Shown here in pieces: positions 30,259-42,829 of a stretch of 64,000 nucleotides of DNA. The notes under the pieces are model-generated. The model worked only from the letters and a program-made list of their open reading frames with translations. It was not told where the DNA came from and searched no databases. The position numbers and the translations under genes are program-made. The stretch covers positions 575,321-639,320 of the forward strand of contig MNCI01029685.1 in assembly GCA_015680685.1 (NCBI GenBank), in the 5' to 3' direction. This DNA comes from Gnetum montanum (taxonomy: Eukaryota > Streptophyta > Gnetopsida > Gnetales > Gnetaceae). Within the stretch, counting starts at the first letter, position 1. Every line of letters begins with the position of its first letter.

Positions 30259-33111
30259 ATGATACCAAAACAAAAATGTCTATAAGAAGGAGAATCCTTG
30301 CAACCATGGGAGAAGCAACCTAGATCTCAAAGGGGCAAACAAAAACAAGGCCAAGAACTTCCAAAGGTAACCCATGCAATGGGACCTCTTTGTGAGGAGC
30401 CCAAAGTGGAATCTATTCAACAGATTCCAAAAGAAGAAGTGCCAATTGAACAATCATAATGAGGAGAAGTGCTTGGACCTATGCCAAGGCTTGAGGTCAC
30501 TTTGACTCATGCTTGCCTTGATATCATCAAGTCCTGAGAGATTCAATGTTTCGTTCATCAAGAGATCAACTTCAAGCCATTTTTGAAGAAAGCTCTAGAG
30601 GATGTTAAGACTCAACTGCAAACCTCTCCCATGTGGCCAATCATCACATTCAGTGGGAAGTAGTACATGAAAGAGACATACCTTTTCTGGAACTATCAAA
30701 TTCTAGAATCCATAGTCAAGATCAACGACATTCAAGTGTCCTACTCAATAGATGCCATTACATAGGCACTTGGGTTACCGGATGCTAGAACATAGATGAT
30801 AGAATTATGTACACAAGGTGAGCCTAAGGCTAAGAAGGAGTGGACTTAGTGTTACTACGGGGTGGACCATAAGGAGTATGGTGTGCTCACACTTGTGAAG
30901 TGAATTTACTTCAAGATTGTGGCCTATCACCTTAATCCAACATTGAGGTCAAGTAAGGTGATTGCTTTTTCTACTCAGGCATGCATCATTCTAAGTGGGA
31001 AGTTTCCTGTTAACCTTCCATAACTACTATACTTGGAGATTGAGAAGTGTTTCAAAGAAAATGAATGTGCAAGAAAGACCTTACCCTTTTCATGCCTCAT
31101 TCAAAAACTTTGAAAGAGGGTAGGAATTGTTCGATACTCTAATGATACACTCAGGAATACTCCTTTAGCTTCATGATTCAAGATCATGAAAAAGAAGATG
31201 CCAATGACAACTCAATTAGAGGAGCTATCGCTCCCACCACCCACCAATAAACAACACTGAAGGCTCATGTAATCATTGAGCTTCTGCTGAAAATTTGAAA
31301 ATAACTTTTAAGCAAAAAAGACCAATAAGTAGGAACGAGTGGGGTAGATCCATCTATGTATAGGCCAACAATGAGTCACCTTAATGAGGTAGCTTGAATA
31401 GTTAGCCAAATGGAGAGAAGTGGTTCCATTTTCTTTGCCCAAAGAATGCAGTTGCCTGTAAGGTTGGATTCCAATGCTCAGGAGGTGACGATGTCACTAT
31501 CAACACACCATATATTCTTATAAATCTCTAGGAATGCTACCACTTTCCTAGTGAGGTTGGAGGAAGGTGAAGCAACAACTATCTTAGTAATGCAACACCA
31601 AGGGTAGGAGAGAGTGGCAGACATTGTTGCTAACCATGTAGCAGAAGCATTGAATGCACCTGTGGTATTTGTACTAGACATATCTACACTTCAAGATGTG
31701 CAGACAGCCATAAGCATAGTTAGTGAAAAATTGAATGTAGCCCAACCCAAAAAGTTTGCTAGAATGACTAGTAGGAATCGGGCAACTAACTTCGAACATC
31801 TTTGATCTTTTGGAGAACATCATCAAAACCTAGTTGGAGCTACTGAATGAAAGGGGTATATGCATTATTTTTGAGGGGCATTTGAAATGGCTTAAGAGAA
31901 AAATCAACATTTGGTCATGGAGGTTGCCAGAATTCATGCCTAACTTGTAGATCAAGCAATCCTCAGCCCAGTAGTGACAAGAGATGAAGCTATCAAATAG
32001 CTTCAAGAACAATTTCAGAAGGCTGAGGAGGAGGTAGTGATGGCCATCTTTAAATAGTCTCTAGCACAAGCTAAAACATACTCAATGCAAAGGGAATTGA
32101 ACCAAATGCACCAAGAAAATGAAGCATTGACTACATAGAATCATTGCCTGTGAAATGTTGATGCTCAGAAGGATCAAATTTAAGAATTTATTTATCAACA
32201 ACAGGAGTAGCTTACTAGGGTAAACACTAAATTGAGGATATTGGCTATGGAAAAATGCAATCTATCAATGGAGGAGGTACACATATTGTGTAAAAAGTCT
32301 ACCATTGAGATCACGACCTAGAAGAAGGAAGCCCTCAAATTTGAGAAAGTAAAAAATCATTATAGGGATTAGGTTGGCTTGCAGAAAGAAGTTAATGAGA
32401 AACATATCCATATGGCAAAGGAAAAAATGAATGAAGACCTCTAGCAACTCCAACAAGGAAGAGAAGTGTGGCAATCCATTGTTGATGGGATTGACACCTA
32501 CAACCAAGTAGAGATATGCTTAAAGGAGTTACAGATCAAGGAAATGATAGAGTATATGGAGTTGACCACTCTTCATTATGCAAACCTAGCAATGTTGATT
32601 GTTGGAAAACTATGGTTGGAGTTAGAAAAACAAGTGGCTAGCTCGTATCTACCATATGAGGCTAAGTTCAAACACCACAAGGACACCATGCAAAAGCTTG
32701 AGATTGCTAATGCTAAACTTGAAGTTCTCAGAGGATGATTTAGAGATCAATGATCTATCACTGAGAACCTAGTCAAATGGATGAATAACTACTAGGAGCT
32801 AAAAGACAGTCAAGGAATTTGACATTGAATGCAAACAATTCACTACATGGTTCATCAATCCAAAGGAGTTATTTCCAATAATCTTGTATCCTTGGGATGT
32901 GCCTGTTCCAACCCACATTGGATAAGCTACGTGGATGGTGCATGATCATAGGAGTAAGGAGGAGAAAATGAAAGCACTACTGGATGCTTTCCACCTCTTG
33001 CTTGGAGTTGTAATAGCAGCAAGATAGGTGTTCCCACCTCAATTGCCCATGCATGAAGCCGTTGAAGTTCCCTCAGAGCCTTAGGAACCACCATCACCTG
33101 GGATCATTTGA
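30259..33111 (+). pseudogene. ORF3 of element B, downstream of integrase
   Basis: One frame from ATG 30259 to TGA 33109 shows protein-like sequence over about 950 codons, broken by roughly twenty stops. The N-terminal half contains HLNPTLRSSKVIAFSTQA (about 30930), FPVNLP, then LPFSCLIQKL and RVGIVRYSND. That pattern resembles the 'putative plant transposon protein' region seen in Athila/Tat-like elements (a likeness by eye). The second half is rich in charged and Leu/Glu/Lys residues, as in coiled coils. It ends KEFDIECKQF...FINPKELFP...YPWDVP. I see no signal peptide or membrane helix, so the retroviral-envelope label is not supported. It is homologous to 35813-38623. Confidence 0.65.
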
Positions 33112-33349
33112 TCTTCTCTAACAAGCTTCACACCATCAAGAAATGTGTTATCCAAGTTTTGAAGAGTTGAGTCATGGTGTTCAATTTTATGTCTTAAACA
33201 CCACTATTTTTTGTAATGTGTTGATCCGCACACTCAAGCACTCCATTTTTTGTTAAGTTAGTTAGTTTGTTTTGTTTGAAGAAAAGTTAGTCAATAATCC
33301 CATACCTTCCCAATTTTGTAAAAGAACTTGAGGATGAGGTTTCATTTAG

Positions 33350-33360
33350 TCATGGGGGTA
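33350..33360 (+). other. Polypurine tract of element B
   Basis: TCATGGGGGTA directly precedes the 3' LTR start TGATGAG at 33361. The same sequence precedes the 3' LTR of E, and variants precede those of A and C. Confidence 0.75.
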
Positions 33361-34297
33361 TGATGAGTTATGTTCTATCAGCTATGTCGACATGACCTCA
33401 TCAATGCAGCCTTGTCATATGGGCCTCATCGACAAGGCCTAGTTGATGCATCATATCATGCATCAACATGGTCCCATTGATGTAGTGCCTATAGTTAGTG
33501 ATAAATATGTGCATGTAGCTGCATTTATGACAATTAAAGGTTGTAGTTGTAGCAGAGCTCTTACAATTTTTTCATTTGAGACTTAAAATTTTTTCCTTGA
33601 GTGCCCATAGCAAGTGTTATTAAGTGTACAAATCTTTATTTGAGCATTGTTGTACCTTAGCATGGTAGTGTGTGCGGCCATAAATATGAGCTTTTTGATA
33701 AACCTTACAACACTTTGGATAGATTAGCTATTTTATTTATGCATTTAATGTTCTTAATTATTTGTTAAATGTTTTCAATTAGTTATTAAATATTTTCCAG
33801 TTATTACATAATGAAGTAATTAAGCTAGATAGATTATACACATAAGTACACCCACTTCAAGCGTAACATGTATTGGCTTGGTAAACCCAATAAAATTATT
33901 GCTTGGTACACCTAGTAGCATAGCTCTTGGTTGCTTAGCAATAGATACGTGGGTTTAGGATGTGTACGGAAAGTGGGATCAAATGCTTATGTTAGGATTA
34001 GTTAAATGCTAGTTAATTAGTTAATTTAGTTTAGTTAATCTAATTCCTTTTATCTACATTTTGAGCACCAATCTATAAAAACATAAAATGCTAAAAATTA
34101 GATGCCTTAGTTACAATTAATCATACCAACATACATCACAAGTGTAATTGGGAGAAAAATGATTGACCTTAAGGCTAGATTCACTTCCTAAAGGACTAGT
34201 GCATTGGAAATGATAAAGTCCATGGAATTTGACCAGATGATGCATGAACACTTTATGATTCATATGGTTGGATGGAGGGGTACCTAGTTGCTCATCA
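33361..34297 (+). mobile_element. 3' LTR of element B
   Basis: 937 bp, TGATGAG...CTCATCA, followed by the decayed duplication ATAGC. The TATA position reads TGATAAATA, weaker than in the 5' copy. Confidence 0.87.
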
Positions 34298-35812
34298 ATA
34301 GCTTTCAAACATGGAAAGGATTAAATAGATTGATAAGGGTTTAACTTTAAAGGGATTTGATTAGGGTGCATAAGTGTTTTCATGGATTTCTCACCATTCC
34401 ACTGCCAACTAATAATAGGAAGCTAAAAGTCTTTGCATGGTGTGGTTTCCATCAAACAAAAAAAAAAAATAATATAAAACACAAAAATAAAAAAATAACA
34501 AATAATGGAAATTCAAAGCACATCCCTTAGACAAAATAATTGGCTATAAGCACTAGTTATGGGACTAGAAAGACATGTTACCCATGCCTGAAGTCCCCTC
34601 TACGGCACATCACTTCCTAGTTCTCTTTTCTTCTCTTTTAGGAATGGTGATTGATCTATGAAGATGCTCTTATGTCTTGAGGATGTGGGCTAGTCTTGGA
34701 GTGTCAACACGAAGTCATTATAAGTGGTTGATTTTGATTTAGACTAAGGATTATAATTATTAGGTCACATTAACCATGAAATCTACAATGGACTTCATGT
34801 AACCATGATCCACCTATGCTTCTCATCACTCATCTTATTGTTATTTTTTCATGTTTTGTTTATTGTTTGTTTGATGTCTCAAAATTCTTAGGTAGATTCT
34901 TATGGGATTTAGTCCTTAACTTTCCAAAACCATTAATCACCCATGGGGTCCATGGACTCCTTGGGTTGAGAACATGCAAGGGCATTAAAGGCATGAACCT
35001 GTATGGGAAGGACCCACTTGCATACCTCTTGGTTGGGCTAGTTAAGTTCCTTATCCTTAGATATTTTTGCATTCAAATCATTCATGCTTCACATCAGTTG
35101 TGTCTAGTTTTGCACTCATTTTTTAAGATTCTCCAATCATTTTCTTGATAAAAACTCCTTTTTTTTGTGAATTTTCTAGCCCTCTTTAGGTATTTCTTCA
35201 TGTTAATGACCTTTCTAAGTCTCTATGGACTCTAATTTCATGTCAAAACTCTTTGTTTTTATGCAAATTTTCAAAGTACAAAAAATTATCTTTTGGCTGC
35301 GTTAATGGGATCTCGTCAACATAGCCCCTCATGTATATGGGATCCTGTTGATGTAGCCTCAAAATCCTATAAATACCTTGTAACACTTTGAAAATTTTTG
35401 CCATTTGCTTCAAATGTAAGAGGATTTTTTGTAATTTTTTAGAGCCCAAACCCTTCCAAAGTCCATAACTTTCAAACCACTTGTCCAATTTACCTCATTC
35501 TTCATTTTTGTAGTTATTGAAGGTAAGCTCTACATCGTGGGGGCCATAAACCTTAGGTTTTTGACAATTTTTTTTTTAAAATTTTCTATTTTCCATAAGG
35601 TTTAACCAATAAAATAACATTAAAAAATTTTCAAAAATTTATGAGTTAAACATTCCCAACAAACTCTGGTAGAAATTAAGATAAAATAATATTAAAATGA
35701 TTAATTCGCCATGATCACAACTTAGCCAAGTGTAACTAATCCAAGAGACAATATACCTAAATATCCTAAGTTACACATTAAATGCTAATCTTTGGTCATG
35801 TTGTGATCACAT
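34298..35812 (+). other. Element A 3' region, right of the B insertion
   Basis: Non-coding continuation of A. It aligns by eye with B 28605-30258, including the 'tgcatggtgtgg' block (34434), a TATAAATACC (35369), and TCGTGGGGG (35535-35543). The 3' splice-like AG before ORF3 has been lost here (CACAT in place of TATAG). Confidence 0.65.
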
Positions 35813-38623
35813 ATGGCACCATGAGCACTTGTAGGAAGAAGAACTGTCCCAACCAAGGGATAAGTAGCCTAGAACTGGAAAGGGCCAACAAGAGTTGCCC
35901 CAGGAGTAGGTAGCTGAGATGCATGCAATAGGACCTCTTCGTGAGGATCCTAAAGTGGAATTTGTTCAAAATATTCTAGAAGAAAAAACAAAGTAGTCCT
36001 ACTGAGATGAGACACTTGGACCTAGACCTAACCTTGAGGTCACTTTGATGGAGGCATGTTTAAGGCAAATTGGGTCTAGGTAGATCCAAAAAATAGTTCT
36101 TTCTAAACTAAACTTTGGATCTTTCCTAGAATTTGCCCAAGGAGATATCAAAGCATAACTCTAGACCTCCCCCATGTGGCCCATTCTCACTTCTAGAATA
36201 ACAAATAGGGTGATGCCACAATGAAGATCAAGGACATTTATGTATCCTACTCGGTAAAGGCCATTTCTGAGGTCCTTGATTTCCAAAAACTATGGCAACC
36301 TTGGTAGAAATTTCAACGCAAGTAGATCCCGAGGTCAAGAAGGAGTGGGTTTGACAGTGTTATGATATTGATCATAAGGAGTTTGGTGCACTCAAAATGG
36401 TAGAGCATGCATACTTTATGATGGTGGCCTACCACCTCAATCCAATGGTGAGGCCTAGTAAGATAATAGCTGTATCTACTCATGAATGCACCACTCTAAA
36501 CAAAAAATTCCCTATCAAACTTTCATAACTAATTTATCTAGAGATGGATAAGAGATTTAAAGAAAATGAACATGGAAGGAAGACACTCCTCTTTCCATGT
36601 CCTATTTGGAAATTATGCAGAAAAGGGAGGAATAGCCCACTATTCCAATGATAATATCAAACATGCTCCTTTTGCATCTTGGGCAGAACTAATGAAGGAC
36701 GAAGTCCCTGCTAAGATGGTTGAAGAGGAGCAGCTTCCACCACCACCCACTCATGAAAAAACAACTTTAGAGTCCCTAGATATTATTGAGTACATGAACA
36801 AACTCCATGAGAAACTCCTATAGCAGTAGTAGGTAGGTCCAAGTAGTGGTAAACCCTCTATCTATAGACCATCATTTAGTCATCTCAACGAGGTAGCATA
36901 ATCCATTAGCAAGATGGAGGGTTTAGTGCCAATTTTTTCTACTTAAAGAATGTAGGTGCTTAAAAGATCAAATCATAATGCCTAAGAGATAATGGTATCT
37001 CTCTCTCAATAGTAGTAACTCCTAGAAATATTTGAAAATGCTGCTACCTTTTCAGTGCATTTAGAGTAAGGTGAGGGAAAAACTATTCTAGTGATGCAAC
37101 ACCAAGTGTAAGAGACGGTGGAAGAGGTGGTAGCTGATAGAGTGTCTGATGCACTGAACACCCATGAAACATCTATACTAGATGTTGCTACACTTAGAGA
37201 TGTGTAGGTGTCTATAGGAGCACCTAGTTGAAGATTTAGTGCAACCTAGCATGAAGAGTTGTTGGACTAACTAGTAGGAACAAGGAAGCTGATTTTGGAT
37301 ATCTTTGATATTTTAAAAAACATTTCAACAAACCATTCAAAGCTACTTAAGGTTAAGGGAAAAGTTCTCATTGCCAATGCCCAATTGGAAATAGCTTGAG
37401 TTGAGGTTGAATGCTTAGCTGTTGAAGTTGGGGAACTCAGAGCCTACCTCACTGATTTCACCATACTTAGCCAAGAAATCTTAAGAGATGAAGCTTTCAA
37501 GAAACTTCAGTAACAACTCCAAGAGGCTAAGTATGTAAAGAAGTTGGTGATCTTTGACCAGTCCTTAGCTAATGCCACTGCCTATAATATTCAAAAGGAC
37601 TTGTCAGAGGTTTGCCAAGAGAACATAAGGCTGACCTAAGAAAATCATCACCTACAAAATGTTGAAATGTAAAAATAATAGATGGCTAAATTCATCTAAT
37701 AGTAGTAGAAGCAGCTTGCTAGAGTAAACACTCAATTGAGGAGGTTGACTACAAAGAATCAAAATCTCTTGATGGAGGAGGTGCATCCGCTTTGCTAGAA
37801 GTCTGCCATTGAAATTGCTACCTAGAAAAATGAGGCCCTTAAGTTCAAATGGGTCAAGAATCATTATAGAGATTAGGTTGGCTTACAAAAGGAGATAAAT
37901 GAAAAGCACATCCAACTAGTGAAGACGAAGGTAAATGAGGTCCTCCATCAGCTCCAACAAGGAGGCAATGTTTGGTAGCCCATCTTTGATGGACTAAATG
38001 CATACAACAAAGCTAATATTTGCCTTAAGGAGCTACAAAGCAATGAGATGATTGAGTACATGAAGCTTGCCAACCTATGTTACTCAAACTTGGCAATGTT
38101 GACCACTAGAATGCTGAGGTCAGAGTTGAAGAAGCAAGTGGCTAGCTTGTATCTTCTATATGAGGTAGAGTTCAAGCATCATAAAGAGATCAAGCAGAAG
38201 TTTGGGACAACAAATGAGAAATTCAAGGTTCTCAAGGCAAAGTTCACTAATCAAAGATCAATAGTAGTTAACCTGGTGAAAAGAATGAATGACTACTATG
38301 AGCTGTAGAATGCACTTAGTGCATTCGACATCAAATGCAAATAGTTCATTGCCTAATTTATTAATGTCAAGGAGTTGTTCCCTGTAATGCCCTATTCTTG
38401 GGATGTTCCCATATCAACCCACATTAGTGATGCTAAGTGAACTATGCATGATCCTAGGTGTAAGGAGGAGAAGATGAAAGACTTGTTGGATTCTTTCCAT
38501 ATTTTGCCAAAAGTTGCAACTATAGCAGGATAGCCACAACCATTGCTTCAACAAATGTGTGCATCGGAAGCAAGAGAAGGTTATTTGGCACATTAGGAAC
38601 CTTCATTGCCTGGGATCGTTTGA
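35813..38623 (+). pseudogene. ORF3 of element A
   Basis: Homologous to B's ORF3, from ATG 35813 to TGA 38621. Preserved pieces: VAYHLNPMVRPSK (about 36430), FPCPIWKLCRKGRNSPLFQ-type block with frameshift, and an open 86-residue piece at 38048-38308 (YMKLANLCYSNLAML, LKKQVASLYLLYEVEFKHHK) matching B 32545-32700. It ends FDIKCK...FPVMPYSWDVP. The duplicated conservation of the same frame in two elements shows it was once a real protein. Confidence 0.62.
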
Positions 38624-38872
38624 TTTCTTTGTTGTCTTCAAGTTGTCATAAGAGTTGTGCTATCAATTTTTATGATGGTGTTTAATTTTGTGGTCATTAA
38701 CACCAATTTTTGTAATGATTGTAAATCCATACACTTGGGCACTTAGTTTTTGTTTGTGTCAATTTGTGTGTCTATAGTTAGTCAATAATCCCAAACCTTT
38801 CCAAAATTTTATAAAAGAATTGTTCCTCATTTTTTTCACCTGAGGATAAGTTTTCATTCAATTATGGTGGTA

Positions 38873-39742
38873 TGATGAAGTATCTTCCTTAGGTTGTGTC
38901 AATGGGATGTCATCAACACAATCCCATCGATGCAACCCCATCAACATAGTCTCATTAACTCATGGTTTGATGCATTGATGTGACCTCATCAACATAGTGT
39001 CAATCATTGAATATAAATACTTGCTCACTAGCCACATTTATGACATTTCATAGTTAGTATCCTAGCAAAGCTCTTGCATTTTGTTCATTTGACAATTAGA
39101 ATATTTTCTAAGGGCTTGTAGTAGGAGTGAGAAATGTATAGATCTTTATTTGAACACTGATGTACCTAACCACCTTGGTGTAACTGGCAATAAAGATGAG
39201 CTTTCTTCACAAACCTTATAACACTTGGAAAGAGATTAATGTTTACTTTAAATGCATTTATTATTTAAGTAATTTACTTTAATGCATTAGATTAATTAAT
39301 TAAATAGAAATTAATTAAAGCACATAAGTATGACCATTTTGAGCATATGTTAACATTTGATAATTGTAGTAGTGCTTAATGCTTCCTAATGTAGTAACAT
39401 GGTTCAGGATGTGTATAGTAAATAGGAACATATGCTTATGTTAGGGTTAGTTGAGATTTTAATTAGTTACTAGATTACTCAAAAATTTAATTACTTTATT
39501 TTCTAGCACTTAGGTAGTTTAAATGATAAAATATAAAATGATAAAAATCATATATCTTAGTTACACTTAACCGTATGCTTATATTTGACAAGTGAAACTG
39601 AGAATACAACAATCACATCTTTGATATTCACTACCTAGACCTAGTTTACTTAGAAAGCTAAAGTGTACAAAATTTAACCAAATCACTTAGTGTACACTAG
39701 TGATTTGTATGGTTAGGCATAGGGACTACTCATTGCTCATCA
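38873..39742 (+). mobile_element. 3' LTR of element A
   Basis: 870 bp, starting TGATGAAG after a degraded polypurine tract (ATTATGGTGGTA) and ending CTCATCA. TATAAATA at 39012-39019. Followed by ATAGG, the exact target duplication. Confidence 0.88.
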
Positions 39743-39747
39743 ATAGG
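39743..39747 (+). repeat. Target site duplication of element A, right (ATAGG)
   Basis: Exact repeat of 13625-13629. Sequence to its right continues the interrupted LTR G. Confidence 0.9.
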
Positions 39748-40698
39748 GATGAGGACGAAGATGTGGATGTGGATGTGGATGTGAATGTGAATTGGAAAAT
39801 TAATTAGCAATCATTCCAAATGATGAAAATATGTGAACACCTTCCTTGCAATAGGAAGTTGTTTCGTAGAGAAGACTTGATGATGGTTGTGGTTATAGTC
39901 ATGGTCTAGGTTCTACACTTGATGATGATTTGATGGTAGAAGATGGATTTCATTATATAGAGTAGAGGTTAATAACATAAAATAAGAAGATGCACTAGAT
40001 TGCAAAGGATAACAACATTTTAGGCAACAAAAGAAACAACTATGACCTTTTTGCCATTCCAACACATGTATTTATAGGCATTTTGTGAGGTGAAGACATC
40101 ACATCTATAACATAGCATCATAAGATGCAACGTCACAACTAATGAATTATAATTTTCATTATTCATCAATCCCAAGACAAAGGCTATGCTAACATTTCTT
40201 GGTGAAATGTCACCTTATCCATAAGCTTTCTAGCATAAGATTTATGACATTTTATACCTGCCTTGAGTTTAGTTCTATCTTCCTCTACTATACATAAATC
40301 TCTACAAAATAATATCTGTGTTAGACATTATCTAATAGTGTTTTAAAATTTTTTTAAGGATTGTGTCAATTGAAAAATATGTAGAAATTTTTTTAATTTG
40401 ATATAGTAAGAAATTTTAGAATAATCAAAAGAATTGGGATCAAAATCTACTTTTCATTTCTAAGTAATAAAAGTATTATGATGATCTAGTAAAAATATTA
40501 AGATTTAAAATTTTCTCAACAATTTTAGAATTTTCTAATTTAATAGTCGAAAAAGAGTGATAAAAATAATGGGCATATAAAACACTAATTCCATAGCATT
40601 CAAGGATAACTTGAATGACTAGTATAAATTCCTTATTTTAATGAATTAAGTCAATAATTCATCACTAATATTAGAGTGTGTCAAAATAGGATTTATCA
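39748..40698 (-). mobile_element. Diverged minus-strand LTR 'G', 5' part; 3' LTR of element C
   Basis: On the minus strand it starts TGATAAATCC at 40698, directly after C's polypurine tract (GTCATGGGAGTA), and contains CCTATAAATACATG near 40070. A (GATGTG)n hexamer run lies at about 39756-39790. It continues at 13629-13239 beyond element A. Its body differs from C's 5' LTR (48979-49235), which is unexpected for one element. Confidence 0.6.
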
Positions 40699-42640
40699 TA
40701 CTCCCATGACTGAATGGAAACTTATCCTCAAGTGAAGAAGAGGAAGAACAAGTTCCTTACAAAATATTGGGTAGGTATGGGATTATTGACTTACATACAA
40801 ACTAACTCAAATGGAAAAAATAGACTCTAAGTGCTCAAATGTATAGATTTACAATATTTTGCAAAAGTGGTTGTTCATGGCAATAGAATTGAACACCCTA
40901 GACAAAACTAACATCCCACACCTCTTGGTAGCTAAAGAGAAAGGGAGAAGATTCAACGATAATGAAGAGTCCTCGTCACATGGTCTTGCTGCATCATCCT
41001 TGGTGAAGACAGTCTCACTTCCAATCCACAGTTCCCATTGTAATCACAACATAATTGCAAATTAGTATGCAAGGTGTAACATATAGCTTTGAAGCACCTT
41101 GTCTCATTGGTGGTTAGACTTGACTAGGTTGTGATTATGATGGATTGATTCCTTTAGTAGTGTTAGCGGGAAGACTAACAAATAGGGTAAAATGAATAAG
41201 CGATCCATTATTAAATTCAAAAAAGTTCAAATAGTAGGAAATGCTTGAAGAGGGTGTAAAAATTCACAATAGTAATAATAAATGATTTCATTGAAAAAAC
41301 ATTGTAAAGATGCACATAATTGGATGCCATTGATGAGATAAAAAAAAGGATTTGATTGTAAGGATGTCTAAGGGTAGAGAACATAACTAACCTAACCAAA
41401 AGATATGCAAGTGGATCCTCTCCAAAGTAGGCACATGCCTTTTATTGCTCTTGCATAACCTCAAACCAAGGAGTCCATGGGCTCCATGGATGATTAATGG
41501 TTATGGAAATTTAAATAAAAAAACCTAGGAGAAACTACCTAAGAATTTTGACACATCAAACCAAGACATTGAACAAGAACATGAAATTGGTAGTGAGGAG
41601 AGACATGGAAAGCAAGGATGGATGAGAGAGAGTGGAATGGAGTTCCTAATTAAGGTCACATGAAGTCCCTTATGGATTTTTTGGTTACATGACTTGATAA
41701 AATCCATGCTTCGTCTAGAACAAAACAAACCATGTTCAGTGACTTTGCATTATCATTCTAAGACTAGTCCACCCCTTGAGACACAAGAGTGCTTCCACAA
41801 GACAACCATCATTTCTTATTAGAGAAGAAAAGAGAAGTAGGAAGTGAGGAAGGGCCTTAGTTAGATGGTACCTTCAGGCATGGGTAACATGTCTTTCTAG
41901 TCCCATAACTAGTGCTTGTAGCCCATTTATTTTGTCTAAGGGGAATTTTTTGAATTCTCATCAATTTTTTTATGAGAACCACACCATGTAAAGAATTATT
42001 CAACTTCCTTTTATTGGTCGACATGGAACGGTAAGAAATCCATGAAAACACACATGCACCTAAGTAAGTAGAAAGGCATAAAGAATACTGAATCCCATTG
42101 AAGTCACACCCAGTTCAAACCTTTGAATCCTTTCCAAATCTAGAAACTAGCAAAGTCACAAATTCATTATAGTTTTATTAATGAAAAAGAGACTGCACAT
42201 TTCTAGAACAAAAAAATCATAGAATTTGTGGATGGATGGATGTTGTGGACTCATTACATGTTGCATGAAAAAGAAACCATGACCTAATCATCAGTAACAA
42301 ATTCAAAGCTAGAATCTAGACATCAATAATCAAATAATTGAATAGTACATACCACCATCATGCAATGAATTACCACTATGCTTGGCACTTATTAACAAAA
42401 AGTTAGAAAATCACACCAAAATAAAAGAGAATATAAGAGAAAGTATAAAATATTCAAGAAATAACAAATGTACTAATGATGGTGTAAATTTTTTTTAAAA
42501 AGATTAATAACATGAAAACAAGAAGATGTAAAATAAAGAATGTGAAAAACAAAAAGTTGTAAAAGTAACAAGGTGTAAAACAAAAAAAAAAAAAAATGAA
42601 AAACTGAAGAGCCACTTATATAGTTAGCATGGATGGTCAT
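40699..42640 (-). other. Element C 3' region
   Basis: Minus strand: from the polypurine-like TCATGGGGAAG after integrase (42653-42643) to the polypurine tract at 40710-40699. It includes the ORF3 start region (TGTTGTGATTACAATGG near 41040), but ORF3 itself is missing, so C is an ORF3-deleted copy. The stretch 40985-42050 is duplicated in fragment D. Confidence 0.65.
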
Positions 42641-42829
42641 CTTCCCCATGACTAAGTTGAAAGGAGGAGATCCAAAATATTGAGTGTGGTTATCCATCTG
42701 ATGAGGCATTTGTTGTATTAGTTGGCTTATGCTTGTGAAAAGGTTTGACTTGTTCTATGTTGACCAACTGTTTCTTGTCTAGGCTCTTAGGTTTTTAGAT
42801 CATCGTGGCTCCCAAAGGAAAAGTTTCAT

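Larger units (their letters stand above)
21132..34297 (+). mobile_element. Element B: Athila-like Ty3/gypsy retrotransposon nested in A
   Basis: 13.2 kb, same orientation and family as A. Order: truncated 5' LTR, gag, protease, RT, RNase H, integrase, ORF3, polypurine tract and 3' LTR. The 3' end of the 5' LTR and the primer-binding site are deleted. Frames are more open than in A but still interrupted. It is younger than A by nesting. Confidence 0.88.
13630..39742 (+). mobile_element. Element A: Athila-like Ty3/gypsy retrotransposon, interrupted by element B
   Basis: Two LTRs (13630-14431 and 38873-39742) flank a primer-binding site, decayed gag, protease, RT, RNase H, integrase and ORF3. 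Without B and its duplication, A is about 12.9 kb. The assignment is Athila-like because the RT and RNase H blocks follow that lineage (HFPLPF, FLDGYSGYNQI, NYTT-EKELMAVV). The primer site resembles tRNA-Asp, an extra frame follows integrase, and no chromodomain is seen. All frames carry stops. Confidence 0.88.

Noticed and set aside
30259-33111. Calling ORF3 a retroviral envelope gene
   Set aside because: The position fits, but no signal peptide, cleavage site or membrane helix is visible. Position alone is not enough.
39756-39790. GATGTG repeats as a CRISPR-like or satellite array
   Set aside because: A short hexamer microsatellite inside an LTR, with no spacers and no wider array.
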